Positions 48,440 through 61,430 are shown, counted from the first letter of the stretch. The stretch is DNA of 64,000 nt from Pyropia yezoensis (GCA_009829735.1 CM020618.1:10011119-10075118); one strand, 5' to 3'. Translations and numbers: made by a program. Notes: a model not told the origin generated them from the letters alone.

Positions 48440-51400
48440 TTACAGTAGGCGTCGTCGCCTCATGTAAGGCATGAGAAGCTGGCGGGGTATATTCGCCGCC
48501 TGTTCCCAGGTGGGTGAGTCGTATCCGACCCACATCACCTTGACGTACCAGGGTCCAGGTAGGTCCGGGTCGGTGTGTCCGACCACGCTCTCTACTTGGT
48601 ATGGAATCCCATGAGGTCCCACCGGGTCATCTGACCGGTGGGTTGTAAGAGCCTCATGTAGCAACCCAGCCGGTACCGGCTGAGGCTGTTCCGGTTTCGG
48701 AGCAGGTGTCACATCATTGAGTTTGATGCGTTGCATCTCCGTATCGGAGTGCAGGATGACACAGTGATCATCTCTGTGTAAGATCTGGTACGGTCCCTTG
48801 ACCGGTTGCATGAGCTTGTTTCCTCGGAACTTCTGGTGTCTGATGTAGACCCAGTCACCTGTTACCAGGGTTGCGTTGCGTATCCGTAGCCGGGCGTCAA
48901 AATTATTCTTGTATCGAAGTTGTGTACGGTCAAGGGCACCCTTGAGCTTAGGCATCATCCACGATAGCCTGGCCAACCAGTCTAAGTGCGTCCGTTCGGC
49001 CGGTCGGCCCTTCGGTATGTCATACCGAGTGCATCTGCCCGGTGGCAGCGTCAGGTTCCCGACGCCCATCGGCATGACCCATTCCAGTGGGGCAATGCTG
49101 GTAGTCCGGTGGGGCCTGGCATTGTATGCCAGGGTCAAGACGGACAGAAGCCTGTCCCACGTTTTCGTGTGCTCTGCCACATAGCATTGGAGCATCTTGA
49201 CGATGGTGCGGTTGAACCGCTCCACCTGCCCGTTGGATTGCGGGTGATAGTCGGATGCCCGACGGGATTCGATACCGAACATGCCCAGGACCATAGTGCA
49301 GAATGCTGACGTAAGGTTTGCTCCGTCATCGGAGAGGAGTTGCTTCATTACTCCGTAAGCACTGATCCAGTGGTCAACCACTGCGTTCATGATGGTGTAG
49401 GCCGTATCGTTCGGGATTCCTACTGCCCGTGACAGCTTAGTAAAGCGGTCCGACATGACCAGGATGTACCTGTTCCCTTCTTCCGTTACCGGAAGTGGCC
49501 CGAGTATGTCGATAGCGACTTCCTCGTTGGGCCCATCCGGAGGGAACAGTTTCATAGCGGATGCCCGCCTATGAAGACTCATACGATTCCGTGCACACGG
49601 GTGGCATCCCCGCACGTGGTCGATTACATCGACGGCCATTGCTGGCCAGTAGAAGAGCCTTCGCATTGCTGCGAACATGCGCGAGCCCCCCGGGTGTCCG
49701 GCTGTGGGGTTCTCGTGTTCTCGTTCCATGACGGCTTGTCGTAGGGACACGGGAACCACGACCTGATGCCGTCCATCGGCGGGTGCCCGCCGGTATATGA
49801 GGCCGTCCCCATTCTCGGAGAAGATGCCGGCCGTGCCGGCCAGGAGGTTAGCACGATGGCGTTTACAGTCATCGTCATTGGCCTGTGCCTTGCGGAAGTC
49901 CGCGAGGGTCAATGGGCATGCAAGGTGTGCCATGGTATGGTCAACCATACCTTGGGTAGCATTACCCACCATGCAAACCGGTACAACCGGGATGTCCTCC
50001 TCCACCTGTCGGGTGTCTCCGCTCGGTGTAACGAGTCGCGACAGCGCGTTCCCCAGATGATGGGTTGAGCCGGCCTTATATATGGTCCTGTAGTCGTGCT
50101 CGGCCATCTTCAGCCTCCACCGGGCTAGCCGACCGTGGCTGTCGGAATCCTTGTCACCAAGGTTGAGAAGCCATCGTAAAGGTTCGTGGTCGGACCTCAC
50201 GATGAACCTGGAACCTTCCAGGTATGGCCGGAGCAGTTGCACTGCCCATATGACTCCGAGGCACTCGCGCTCGGCGGCACTATAGTTACGCTCAGCCGGG
50301 TTGAGTGTCCGGCTGAAGTATCCTACCGGATGTAGGTCCGGGATAGCATTATCGGTACCGATGATTGTCTCTCCCTGTAACAGGGTGCATCCCACTTGGG
50401 TGTCGCAGGCATCGACGTCGATGACGAAGGTCCCGCGTCTACGCAGCAACGCAAGCACGGGTGGGGCTAGCAGAGCTTGCTTAAGCAGCTCAAATGCCTC
50501 TCCCTCGTTGGGCGAGGGAGGTTGAAGTACCTTTCGCAAGGCGCTGCTCGTCAGAACCGTTAACGGTTTGGCTATACGAGCAAAGTCCTTGACGAACCGT
50601 CGGTGTACGTTGCACATCCCCAGGAAGGTTTTCAGCTGTGTCTGGGTGGTCGGGTATCGCGCATCCCGGAGTGCCCAGGTATTAGCTTCGAGCACTCCCA
50701 GTTTACCTGGTGTGATCTGGTGACCCAGATACTCGACTGTCTGCTGGAAGAAGGCGCACTTCTTGAGGCGCAGGGTTACCCCGGCGTTCCGCAAGAGGGT
50801 GAGTACCTCATCGACATGTTGCACATGGTCATCCATGTTACGCGAGAAGACGATGACGTCGTCCAAGTACAGACGGCAGTTACGCCACTTGACTCCCGAC
50901 AGTATATTGTCGATGGCCCGCTGGAATGTGGCGGGGGCGTTGGACAGTCCGAAGGGCATCCTTAGGAACTCGTACACACCACTGTGACAGACGAATGCCG
51001 TCTTGGGGATATCCTCTTCCGCAACTGGTATCAGCCAGTATCCGGCATTGCAGTCGATAGTGGTAAACACTGTGGCCTCCCCCAGCGAGTCGATGCACTC
51101 GTCCATCCATGGTAAAGGGTATGAGTCTGTCTTGGTAACCAAGTTCAGGCGTCGATAATCGATGCGGAACCGAGGGGTTTGATCCTTCTTCGGTGCGATA
51201 ACGACTGGAGCGTCCCACTCCTACATCGAAGGTCGTATCACCTTCGCTTCGCTCATCCTCTTCACTTCTCCATCAACGATCTCTCGTTGCATCGGTCTCG
51301 CGCGATGCGGTTGCGACCGCGCTGGTCGAGCACCTGGTACCAGGTCTATACGGTGTTGGGTTGCTTCAATGGTACCCAGCGCCCCGCCGGTCCACATGAC

Positions 51401-51456
51401 GTCATGCTTTCTTAGCATCCGTCGTACCCCTTCAGCTACCGAAGGGGGAAGATGGT
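48440..51456 (-). pseudogene. Family-2 pol of element D, truncated and with a nonsense codon
   Basis: The frame is open for 900 codons (48440-51142) from KDSYPLP-like RT sequence through YLDD, RNase H, integrase (GQVERFNRT) and chromodomain (YQVESVVGHTDPD). Upstream, TAG replaces a Ser codon in the RT region (51221-51223). The protein then continues to LPPSVAEGVRRMLRKH, where the element is cut. YLDD is preceded by LYLDD, as in active enzymes. Confidence 0.87.
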
Positions 51457-51457
51457 G

Positions 51458-52065
51458 CACTGGTGTGGGCGGTGACGTCACTTCGTCACTACCTAGAGGG
51501 TAAGAAGTTCCTCATCCGCTGTGACCACCGCGCGTTGCATTTCATCTTCAAGACCGATTGCACGAACACCCGCCTCAACCGGTGGAGGGTGCGACTGGCA
51601 CCCTTCAACTTTGATATTGAGTACCGACCTGGCAGGCAACATGCCCTTGCCGACGGCCTCTCTCGAGTACCTACCGAGGGGCTGGACACTAACTCAGTCG
51701 ATGAGGACATGCCCATCGTGGGGGTAGTCACGCACTCGGGTCAGGCGTTGGACCCCGAGGCGCCAGGGAACAAGAAGTACTTGCCCCTGTCCCTGGACGA
51801 GGTGGTGAAGGCCCAGGCCGAGGACCCCTTCTGCAAGGCGCAGAGGCATACGCTGGATACGGTGGCGGAGACGCGGTTCTATATCGGAGACGATGGCCTC
51901 CTCTTGAAGAGGGGGATAATCCAGGGACCGAACAACTTGTCGTCCCCGCATCCCTCAAGGACAGTATTCTTGAGAGGGAGCATAACGCTCCCACAGGTGG
52001 ACACCTGGGGTCTAGTAAACTGTACCAGACCCTAAGGAGCAGGTACTACTGGCAGTCCATGGTGG
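51458..52065 (+). pseudogene. Family-1 pol fragment (RNase H to integrase linker)
   Basis: VWAVTSLRHYLEGKKFLIRC to the DDGLLLKRGI region matches copy B pol residues from about 723. A frameshift follows at about 51915. The sequence then jumps at GGTGGTG to the DNA flanking asORF1 (52066 onward equals about 42886 onward), so integrase, chromodomain and all of asORF1 are deleted. Confidence 0.83.
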
Positions 52066-52256
52066 TGGTGAGGTGAGAACCGAGGAGAGCAAGCTGCCGA
52101 GTGCGCAAGCTTGAGGAGAGGGGCAGTCAACGTGACCGCCTCCACGTCCACGTTACGTATCAGGGGGACAGCAAGTCGCGCCCCCAACGCCGAGACGTGT
52201 GATTATACGCCCCCTCGCAGTGCCGACCGGGTCGGTCGGAACTGAGGAGAGGGGAG

Positions 52257-52725
52257 TGTGGCAGTATTGACCCCCAGGTAGGGGGCAACACGTGCCATGC
52301 AAGGGGCGGCAGGCCACTAGCCTGACCCGTTCCTCCCCCTGCATTTGGGTCCATATTCCCAAAGTTTGGGACAGTTAGCTTAGTAGTGAATCCAACTTGG
52401 ATTCGGGAGTTTTCTGCATTTTATCGTCTTGAATTTTCGTGTGGCCCGGTGGGCAGGTACTGGGGTGGGAGATTTTGAGTGGCGAGATTCTGAGGGGACC
52501 CTGGGGGGATAAGGGGAGGGACAGCGGGGCTTGGCCTTGCTTCCCCGTCCCGACCAAGAAACTGTTGGCCTACACACCATCTTCTTGTTTGTCAGTAGGG
52601 GGATTGCCCCACAACAGGGATAGAGTGTGTGCGACTTGCACTTCTTCCGGTTCCCCCGACACGGGCGGCAGCCCTTGTGCACCGCCTCAACTTGGGTGTC
52701 GCGTGTGCGAGAGGTTTTTGCCACA
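52257..52725 (+). repeat. Family-1 LTR, 3' LTR of the element in E gag
   Basis: It is 469 bp, TGTGGCAGTATTGACC...TTTTTGCCACA, preceded by the GAGGAGAGGGGAG polypurine tract and followed by CGTGG (52726-52730), the mate of 23449-23453. Confidence 0.92.
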
Positions 52726-52730
52726 CGTGG

Positions 52731-54322
52731 CATTCTTCGCCGGGCATCCTCGATGCCGGGAATGAGGATCGCAGCCACCCCCTTGGAATACCGTGGTATT
52801 CTCAAGGAGTTGCTGAGCAGCTACCTCAGCACGGACATGTGCGAAGACCACTATCGGGCTCTTCGCACCGCCACTGCCCAGTCTTGGGAGGATGAGGAGA
52901 TGTTTGGACGCCGGATCCAAGTGGTCGATGACGAGCTGGGGAAAATCCTAGGAGAAGGGGAGCTACGGGCCACCTTGTTCGCAGGAGTACTCAACTACGT
53001 GCGGATATCCGCTCGAGGAGCCAATACTGCACGGACGAGCTCCAGTCGCCTGATGCGCATGTGCAAGTCACTGGGGGACGTCTACCGGGTGCTTCACCCG
53101 GAGTGTGCCCTTGCCTCGAAGCCCGAGGGGGATGAGAGCAAGCTGAGTCTTACCCCGGTACCGAAGCAAGACAAGGCGAAACGAAAGGCCGCCCCAGTAC
53201 AGGTGGCGACTGGGTATCCCCCCCTTGGCGAGGAGGAACCCCTGGTCGATGACCAGGGCTACATGTTGCTACCGGCTACGCCTGTGATTAATGAGCAAAG
53301 TACGCTAGCGTACACCGCCCCTGCTGGGACCCAGTCCCTGGTGAACGAGGGCGCCCGACGGCGCGTCCCGTATGTACCGACTACAGCGCACTCCCCGATT
53401 ACGGGAAACCCCCATCAACCCGTGCCAACGTGCGCGGTGTGGCAAAACCCGCTTACAGAAACCTCCACCAAGTTGGTGGCAACTGCGAGGGTGCCTCTCG
53501 TAACGTTGAGAACCGGAAGAAGTGCAAGCCTCGCCCGCGGTGTCCCAGCTGTGGAATAAACCCCCCCCCACGATACAGGAGGATGGTGTGTGGGCCAACA
53601 GATTCTTCGACGGGACGGGGAAGCAAGGCCAAGCCCCGCTGTCCCTCCCCTTATCCCCTCCGGGTCCCTCAAAATCTCGCCACTCAGAATCTCCCACCCC
53701 AGCACCTGCCCACCCGGCCACACGAAAATTCAAGACGATATAATGCAGAAAACCCTCAGGTCCAAGTTGGACTTCCTGCTAAGCTAACTATCCTGACCTT
53801 GGGGAATGTGGACCCAAATGCATGGGGAGAAACCGGTCAGACTAGCTGCTTGCTGTCTCTTGTATGGCGTGTGTTGCCCCCTACCTGGGGTCAATACTGC
53901 TACAGGCGGTACGCACGGAGGCACCTCCACAGATTGCGGGCAGGCCCAACCGGTCGGGGAAGTCCATGTTCCGTTTGACCAAAGGACCTAAGGCCTGCCA
54001 AGGAGCAGGCACCCTTGCGCCCGATGCAGTCACCCGGAGCTATGGAGCCACCCTGACGCGGCGACCCGGCACTCCCGGTACATTCAGATGTATGTTATGC
54101 GGAGACCCCAAGCACTGCGTGTCCTCATGCCCACTCATCCTGGAGGAGTCTCGACGGGCGGCATCGCAACGCAAGGCGGCCTCTGGGGGGTATCACTCCA
54201 GAGCACCAGGACTAGCACCAGGCAGGCAGCAACCCCCAGGAAGACTACTGACTGTTGAGGAGGCACATCCTCTCCCGGACACCCCGGAAGACGCCACGCA
54301 GCCAAGTGTGGGAAACGTGTAA
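52731..54322 (+). pseudogene. Family-2 gag of element E, 3' part, interrupted by a solo LTR
   Basis: It continues the VDERVRG segment left at 23453 with MPGMRIAATPLEYRGILKEL, which matches element C gag. It is interrupted by a solo family-1 LTR at 53438-53904. It then resumes at APPQIAGRPNRSGKSMFRLT and ends after CMLCGDPKHCVSSC (zinc knuckle) with GNV and TAA. Confidence 0.83.
53438..53904 (-). repeat. Solo family-1 LTR in element E gag
   Basis: It is 467 bp, TGTGGCAAAACCC...TACTGCTACA, more diverged than the other copies. Flanks are CGCGG (left) and GGCGG (right); element C has GGCGG at the empty site, so this is a five-base TSD with one later change. No internal sequence is present, as expected after LTR-LTR recombination. 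Confidence 0.87.
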
Positions 54323-54333
54323 GATAAAGGGTA

Positions 54334-57300
54334 ACACGGAGTCGTGGGGGCGACCCGAGCGCACTCCCCCGTACGGCCGCGGGGAAATCCCCGCGGACAG
54401 CACGGCTGAGCCGACGCCGCATCAATCCCCGGGTACACCTTCCTACCCCTTCGGCACGGAGCCAGGGGAACGATGACCGAGCCCCACGAACACGGGGAGG
54501 TAAGGAAGGTAATCCCTGTCACCTGGAACTAGCCAAGGGCCCTCTACACGATGCGCGAGGTACACCCGATATCGGTGTAGGGCATGTGCTGTTTACCTTG
54601 GAGAAATTCAAGGTAACAGCCACACTGGAGGTTACCTTGAATGTCGACGCGATCTTACTACCCCGTACTGGATACGGGGGCTGGTCCGAACCTTATCGGG
54701 AAGGACACCCTCCCGGACATGTGACTTCCGCAAGTCAGAGTGACCCGGTGACCCACGATCAAGGAAGAAAACGGTCGTCTCACTTGCACGACAGCGGCGA
54801 TATCGCTGCTGGTTACGATCGGGGAACTCACCGGGGAAGTCGACTTCTTCGTGTGTCAGACCATTTCAATGCCCTGCATACTGGGGTGTGCCTTCATCAA
54901 CGTTCACGTGGATGCAATCCAGCCAGGCTGGAGAACCGTCGAGCTGGAAGAGGGCGAAGATACGAAGCGAGGACAGACGGCTACAGTCAGGGACCTGACG
55001 CTGCAAGGGAGCCACGTTCACGTGGCTGAGGTACACGCGAGCGTAGAACCGAAGACACTTTCGTTAGCTAAGCGAACTCGCTTTGAGCCCTTATCCCAGA
55101 CGGTGCTCCCGGTTAAATGTGACCTCCCAGGCATCTGCCGAGTCCAGTCCGACCTTCGCACCTACAAACGCCATGGGATGACTGTGGCCAACGGTATCAT
55201 AGACCTCCCGGCAGTGGGGTCATCACTGCTTGTGATGGCGAACTATCGCCGTGAGGCAGTCACCCTTCTTACTGAGACAATCCTCGGAGTAGCCGAGCTC
55301 TACGAGGTAGAAATCCTCACTCCTAACGAGAAAGGTCAGGTGGAACCACTTGAGGTATTGGCATGTCCAGCATGCCTATGAGGTACTCATCCTCTTGCTG
55401 AACGCCTGGGTATCCCTGCGACTCAAGAAGTGTGCCTTCCTTTAACGGACGGTCGAGTATCTGGGTCACCAGATCACCCCAGGCAAGCTGGGTGTACTCG
55501 AAGCAAGTACCCAAGCACTCCAGGATGCTCGACGCCCGAACACCCAGACACAGCTCAAGGGCTTGTTGAAGATGTATAGCGTATATCGAGGGTTCTTCAC
55601 GGACTTTTCTTGTATAGCCAAACCGTTAACGGTTCTGACAAGCAGTACCTTGCCTAAGGTACTCCAACCCCCCTCGCCTAACGAGGAAGAGGCACCCGAG
55701 TCGCTTAAGCAGGCCCTGATGTCCCCTGCCGTGCCGACGTTGCCGCACAGAAACGGGACCTTCATCATCGATGTCGATGCATGCGATGCCCAAGTGGGAT
55801 GCACCTTGGTACAGAGAGAGACGCTCATCGGTACCGATAACGCTATCCCGGACCTACATCCCGTAGGATATCTCAGCAGGGCACTCAACCAGGCTGAGCG
55901 TTACTATCATGCCACCGAGTGCGAATGCCTCGGGGTAATATGGGCAACTGCTCCGTCCATACCTGGAAGGTTCCGGGTTAAACGTAAGGTCCGACCACGA
56001 ACCTTTACGCTGGCTCCTCAACCTTGGCGACGAGGATTCCGACAGCCATTAACGGCTAGCCCGATGGCGGCTAAAGATGGCCGAGCACGACTACCGCACT
56101 ATATATAAGGCCGGCGCTACCCACCATCTGGGACATGCTCTGTCTCGCCTCGATACACCGAGCGGGGATACACGGCCGGTGGACGAAGACATCCCGGTAG
56201 TACCGGTGTGCATGGTGGGCAATGCCGCCCAAAATATGGTTGACCATACCGTTGACCACCTCGCGTGCTCATTGACCCTCGCGGACTTCCGCGAGGCACA
56301 GGCCAATGACAATAACTGTAGAAGCCATTGCGCTAACCTCCTGGCTGGCTCGGCCGGCATCCTCTTCGAGAATGAAGACGGACTCATATACCGGCGTGCA
56401 CCCGCCGATGGACGACATCAAGTCGTGGTCCCCGTTTCCTGACAGCAAGCCGTGAGGGTACGGGAACACGAGAACGCTACAGCCGGACACCCGCGAGGTT
56501 CACGTATGTTCGCAGCCTTGCGAAGGATGCTCTACTGGCAAGCAATGGCAGTCGACGTGATCGACCACGTACGGGGATGTCACCCATGTGCACGTCACCG
56601 TACGAGTTTTTTATTGGCAGGCATTCGCCATGAGACTATTCCCGCCTAATGGGCCCCACGAACTAGTCGCTGCCGACATACTCGGGCCGCTTCCGGTAAC
56701 AAAAGAAGGGAGCAGGTATATCTTTTTCATGTCCGGCCGCTTCACCAAGCTGTCTCGGGCGGCAGCCATCTCGGATGACACGGCCGTCACAATCATGATT
56801 GCAGTGGCTGACAACTGGATCAGCGCATACGGATTCATGGATCAACTCTTCGCCGATAACGGAGCTAAGCTGACCTCGGCTTTCTGCACCAAGGTCCTGG
56901 GTATGTTCGATTCCGAACTACGTCGGGCATCCGACTACCACACACAAACTTACGGGCAAATGGAAAGATTCAACCTTACCATCGTCAAGTTGCTACAGTG
57001 CTACGTGGCTGAACATATGAACACGTGGGACAGGCTTTTGTCCGTACTTACCCCGGCCTTAAACGGCAGGCCACACCGGAGCACGAACATTGCCCCACTG
57101 GAGTGGGTCATGCCTCTGGGCGTGGGAAACCTGACCCTGCCACCAGGCAGGTGCACTGGGTACGACGCGCCGACAGGCCGCCCTGCCGAGCTGATCCACC
57201 TAGCGTGGTTGGCCAGGCTATCGTGAATGATCCCGAAGCTCAAAAGTGCCCTTGACAGAACTCAACTTCGATACAAGGAGAACTTCGACGCCCGACTACG

Positions 57301-57799
57301 GGTGCGCAACGCGACCCAGGCAACAGGCGACTGGGTCTCTATCCGACACCAGAAGTTCCGAGGGAACAAGCTATTGCAACAGGTCAAGGGACCGTACCAG
57401 ATCCTACACAGAGATGATCGCTCGGTCGTCCTCCACTCCGATAAGGAGATACAACGCATCAGTATGCGTAAAGTCACACCGGCACCAAAACCGGAACAGC
57501 CTTAGCCGGTACCGGCTGGGTTGCTACATGAAGCTCTTATTACCCACAGGTCAGATGATCCGGTGGGCCCGGATGGAATCCCATACCAGGTCGAGAGCAT
57601 CGTCGGACATACCGACCCGGACCTACCAGAACCCTGGTACGTCAAAATATTGTGGGTCGGATACGAGTCACCCACCTGGGAGCGAGCGGATAAAATACCC
57701 CGCCAACTGCTCATGCCATACTTGAGGCAAAGCCGCCTACTCAAACAACCCAACCGACACCGACATCGGCTGTTGGGGGGCGGGTCTTGGACCTACTAA
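54334..57799 (+). pseudogene. Family-2 pol of element E, heavily decayed
   Basis: Scattered open segments follow element C pol order: the protease region near 54650-54720, a linker (TILGVAELYEVEILTPNEKG), RT/RNase H (LTVLTSSTLPKVLQPPSPNE, IDVDACDAQVG), integrase (SDNWISAYGFM-like, DNGAKLTSAFC) and a chromodomain (57521-57799, YQVESIVGHTDPD). Much of RT, including YLDD, is deleted near 55380, and several stops and shifts occur. The ATG used in element C is not preserved. Confidence 0.83.
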
Positions 57800-58192
57800 T
57801 TAGGGTGTGACATGGATGCGGTAAGACTTAGGTTCACTCAGTCGGAGCAGGCTTGGGCAAACTGAGTAGGTACCTAACCTTGATAAGTTTTGAACTAACG
57901 GGAAAAGATAACTCCGATAATATCGAAGTAGTCTGGGGCTTACGCCAGGGTCAACCTACACTCATGGGGTCAAGTGACAGAGTAAGGGAGGATGGCCTTC
58001 ACCAGTGTTACCCAACCAGGATGGGTTGGGGTGGGAGAGAACATGCGGCAAGCCACGCATAAGCCAGAAGGGGGTCCTCCCCGAAGGCAACAAACAGAGT
58101 CATGCAATGCCCCGTCCGGGGACGAGTTTACACTCAAGACCACCTGGCCATCATAAGGGTCACCGGGTCCCTCTTTCTCATATCGACAGGCC

Positions 58193-60494
58193 TCAGTAGG
58201 GGGTACCCCCGCCAGTAGAAGTGGGCCACTCACGCGTCGTCGCGTACATTTCCATACTCCACTGGTTGGCTATCTCACGACGATCAACTGCCTGATTAAC
58301 CTTAGTGCATAGCTCCACCAGAGTGCTGCGACCAGCCTGCACTGACTGCAGGGTCAACTGGATCCTGTCTAACACCCGACCGAAGCAGCGCGTCGTACCA
58401 ACTAGCGCAGCACCTGCGGGGATATCCCCTCAGGAAACCCGAGAGCCCCTCCCGCAACTTGCGGGTAACAAGGGCGTCAACGCCCTCATACCAAAGACGG
58501 GGACCCCCGTCTGGCGATACGGGGGCATACGAGGCGACCGGCGCAGCCGGAAGAGCTGACATCGCGACCGTAGGAGCCGATACGGCCACCACCGGAGCCG
58601 GTGCCGTCCCCTCGTCGACGGGACGCCTGACGTCCCTGCCCCGTAGTCCCCCTCATGGGAATGACGACCAGTCCCCATCGGAGTCGGATTACCGAACTAC
58701 GGGGCCAGCACCTGAAGGGGATCATTGATGACCATGAGAATACCCAGGTCAGGGACAGCCACGGTGGACGCTCACCCACGTTAAATAGCCTCACCCGGGA
58801 GAGCCCGGCAGATGCGTAGGGAGTGACGCGGCAAAGGGAGCGCCCGAGCCTGCGGATCCCGGAACGGGGGCAAGTTCAAGAACTGCGCCCAGTTCACGGC
58901 ATCGTCCACGGCCAGGAGAGCCTCCAACTCACGGGCCAGCCCCGTTTTGGAAGCAACGGCATCAATGCCCAGCTCCCCGATGTGCCGACGGATACCCGTC
59001 GGAAGATGAAACAGTCGACTCGGCCGATGAGCAGATAGCAAGAAGAAAGACACCTGCCCGAGGATGACCTCCAAGGTGAAGGTACCCTGCATCGGCTTCA
59101 CGGGCCGAGAAGCCAGCACGATAGCAAAATATTGGAGGCATGGACCGGTGTCAAACCGAAAAGCCGGGGCGGGTTTCCACCCCTCCTGCCACCGAGGTGA
59201 GCGCAACAGAGCGTACACTGGCGCCCGACCGTTACCGGTCTGCAACGCACACGATATATCCTTGGGAAGCGCATCCGCAATGATGCCATGGTTACGCCGC
59301 CAGCTCGACGCCGACTTCAGCCCAGCTATGAGCGGGAAGGGTGCGGACAAAGTCAGATACGGGGATCCCCCCGAAACGTACTCGAACCCGGGATTCCGGT
59401 TGGTACAGGGCACGGTTCGCCCAAACGCAAGGGGGGTCGCAGCAGCTGCAACCGTCAGGGCACCGGCAGGGTAGTAAACGTCCCGCGGCAGCGCGGGAGC
59501 GACCAAGTCGCACAAACCGAAGGAGGGGTTGAATACAACCTCACCTTGCCCGACCCGGGCGCACCAGAGCTGGGCATGCCAGTCGTCCGGCTGACTCAGC
59601 GCCCAGTGATGCTCGACGCGGACCGCGTCCGGTGGCGCGACCAGCCGCGCCATCTCCCGTGCCCAACAAAAGTCCAGCTTGACGGTACGAGAGAAGCCTC
59701 CACGGTAACCCGGCGGGTGGAAGTCCACCAGCATCCGGCCGGCGGAGTCCATGGGCTCATTCAAACTCAAGCCCTGGACCCGAGCCACCAAGTCCGGGGC
59801 CAACAGAGGGGGAACCCTCACCGAAGCGGCTACGCCGCCACCCAACGGGGCAATCTAGGCCGGCCCAGGAAGAATCGCCGGCGCCGGCGGAAGCCAAACA
59901 GGCACTTGTATCGCCATAGCCGCACGGGGCCGAGGAGGGCGAAGAAGGTCGGGCACTCGCCCGGAGTAGCTCCCGCTCTTCACCGCCATCGGTGAAAACC
60001 CGTCTTGGTCAGCCGACGCCAGCTGCACCGCGAGCAGCTCCTCAGCCGCCAGGGCCACCTCCTCCTCGACGGGATGGGTGGGCACATCCGCCACGGGCGT
60101 CGCCTGGGCACCGGTCAGCGGGCACCTGGACCACCCTGACCCGCCATGCCGGGCTGGGACGTACCACCGCTGACGACATGCACAACCGCGCCCCGTTAAG
60201 GAACATCTTGAGGAAAACGTGCGCCGGCACCGGCGCCAGTCCTCATCCGGGCCGCCGAAGAAGGTGGAAGCGGCTCCGCCACAAGCGGTTGACCGCCAGC
60301 CGACGGCGCTGTCGTGCCGCCGCACACGGATGACAGCCCATCCGCGGGCTCGCCGCCGGCGCGCGGACGTCCACGGCCGCCTCGCCTACGTCAGACGAAC
60401 TCGCCAGGAAGCCCGCGACGGGACGCGCGTCTTCCTCCATCACCTTGTCAAACTGGAGGTCCGTCTCGTCCTGAGGTACCTGGGGATCCGCCGT
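58193..60494 (-). pseudogene. asORF2 of element E, decayed
   Basis: It lies on the strand opposite to E gag-pol, in the same place as in element C. The start is ACG for ATG at about 60494 (TADPQVPQDETD). The central 354 codons (58781-59845) are open and show the same Trp/Tyr-rich fold with many substitutions: YLTLSAPFPLIAGLKSASSW, SRLFHLPTGIRRHIGELG, LEALLAVDDAVNW. The ends are shifted or stopped. It is useful as a distant homologue for the core domain. Confidence 0.75.
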
Positions 60495-61068
60495 GGTTAT
60501 TCCAAGGCAGCAGGGGTTCCCCACACAGTCGCGCCACAGCCGGCTTCGCCCCGTTACGTTGGGCAAACCAGAACGAGCCGCGGAAGCGCGGGTAGCCGCG
60601 CTTATGAACCCCAACACCCTGCGACGGGCAACACGGAGATCGGGACGGCCCGCGCCACTCAAAAGTACGAGAGCGCTCCACCCAGGCACCTGGGCGCACG
60701 TGACTCCCTCCCACGAGGTGAATCAGGGGGATAAACCCCCGGCAACCACCCCCGCGCAACGTGGACGCGCCCTCCCCTCTCTGGGCCATACGAGAGGGGC
60801 ACATCCACCACCAGGCACCTGGTGGTGGATCGGCATGCACCAAACCCCCCGCGGGGTCGTGACCCGACACCCGCATCGGGAACTTCAACGGTCTGGAAAA
60901 CGGATTGCTTGTGCGCCACACAGAGGAGAGAACCTCCGTCATCCAACCCCGGATCGGGGTGGCTTCTGTGAACGGGCGCAAAGCCCCGCCCGTCGGGTAA
61001 GCGGTCGCGCGACATGTTTTCATTCGGAAGGATCGGCCCGAGGACGGGCCGAATCTAAGGGGGGGATA
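60495..61068. other. Leader of asORF2 and 3' non-coding region of element E
   Basis: It corresponds to 25834-26419 of element C. It keeps a CATAAGC-like remnant of the TATA site near 60600 and ends with the polypurine tract AAGGGGGGGA before the 3' LTR. No other gene is visible. Confidence 0.6.
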
Positions 61069-61430
61069 TGTAGCAATATGGGTGACCGTATTGCGACCTT
61101 AACTTAAGGGGACCACTTCTAATCTGTAACTGTCAAGTCGCGAGTTCACTTTGGTAACGGCACCTACGAGTTACGTATGACCAGAGGGTCTTGCATTTTG
61201 GGGTGAAGGGTAGTGAGTGGTGTCTCGGAGGGTTTATAACGAGGGGGCCAGCGGCGAATCCACCGCCGGCCATGGTAGAACAACAAAACCCTCCCATTTG
61301 GGCTCCCATCGTGGTCCCGCGGCGTGCGCTCCAAGGACAGCAACCTTGGCCTCCCTGTGTCCTTGCTGCCGACCCCCCCTGGCGAGTGCTCCCTGAGAGT
61401 TGACAAGTAACGGGTCCTTTTTGTGCTACA
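61069..61430 (+). repeat. Family-2 LTR, 3' LTR of element E
   Basis: It is 362 bp, TGTAGCAATATGGG...TTTGTGCTACA, followed by ACGCC (61431-61435), the mate of 21798-21802. Confidence 0.92.

Larger units (their letters stand above)
43943..51457 (-). mobile_element. Truncated family-2 element D
   Basis: It keeps the 3' LTR (43943-44304), antisense gene and most of pol. gag, protease, 5' LTR and part of RT-upstream sequence are gone: at about 51455 the sequence switches into family-1 pol in the opposite orientation. It lies in the gag remnant of the family-1 element. Confidence 0.85.
23454..52725 (+). mobile_element. Family-1 Ty3/gypsy element inserted into element E gag (copy B plus remains of a second copy, with nested elements)
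   Basis: The outer LTRs are 23454-23921 and 52257-52725, with CGTGG duplicated at 23449-23453 and 52726-52730. E gag reads continuously across this site when everything between is removed. Inside are gag 5' part, family-2 element C, gag 3' part, pol, asORF1 and an LTR (43086-43553). These are followed by a gag remnant, truncated family-2 element D, a pol fragment and the 3' LTR. The internal LTR is followed by GTGAGGCC of gag, so two family-1 copies, one inside the other's gag, have been merged. Confidence 0.83.
21803..61430 (+). mobile_element. Old family-2 Ty3/gypsy element E, split by about 29 kb of nested insertions
   Basis: The 5' LTR is 21803-22164 and the 3' LTR is 61069-61430, with TSD ACGCC at 21798-21802 and 61431-61435. 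Element E sequence is 21803-23453 plus 52731-61430, less a solo LTR; about 9.9 kb in all. gag is interrupted at CGTGG by a family-1 element. The two LTRs differ at many positions, and all its genes carry stops or frameshifts, which fits an old insertion that later ones entered. Confidence 0.88.

Noticed and set aside
10267-61430. CRISPR-like array from the repeated segments
   Set aside because: The repeats are LTRs of 360-480 bp with TSDs and retrotransposon genes between them, in a eukaryotic setting.
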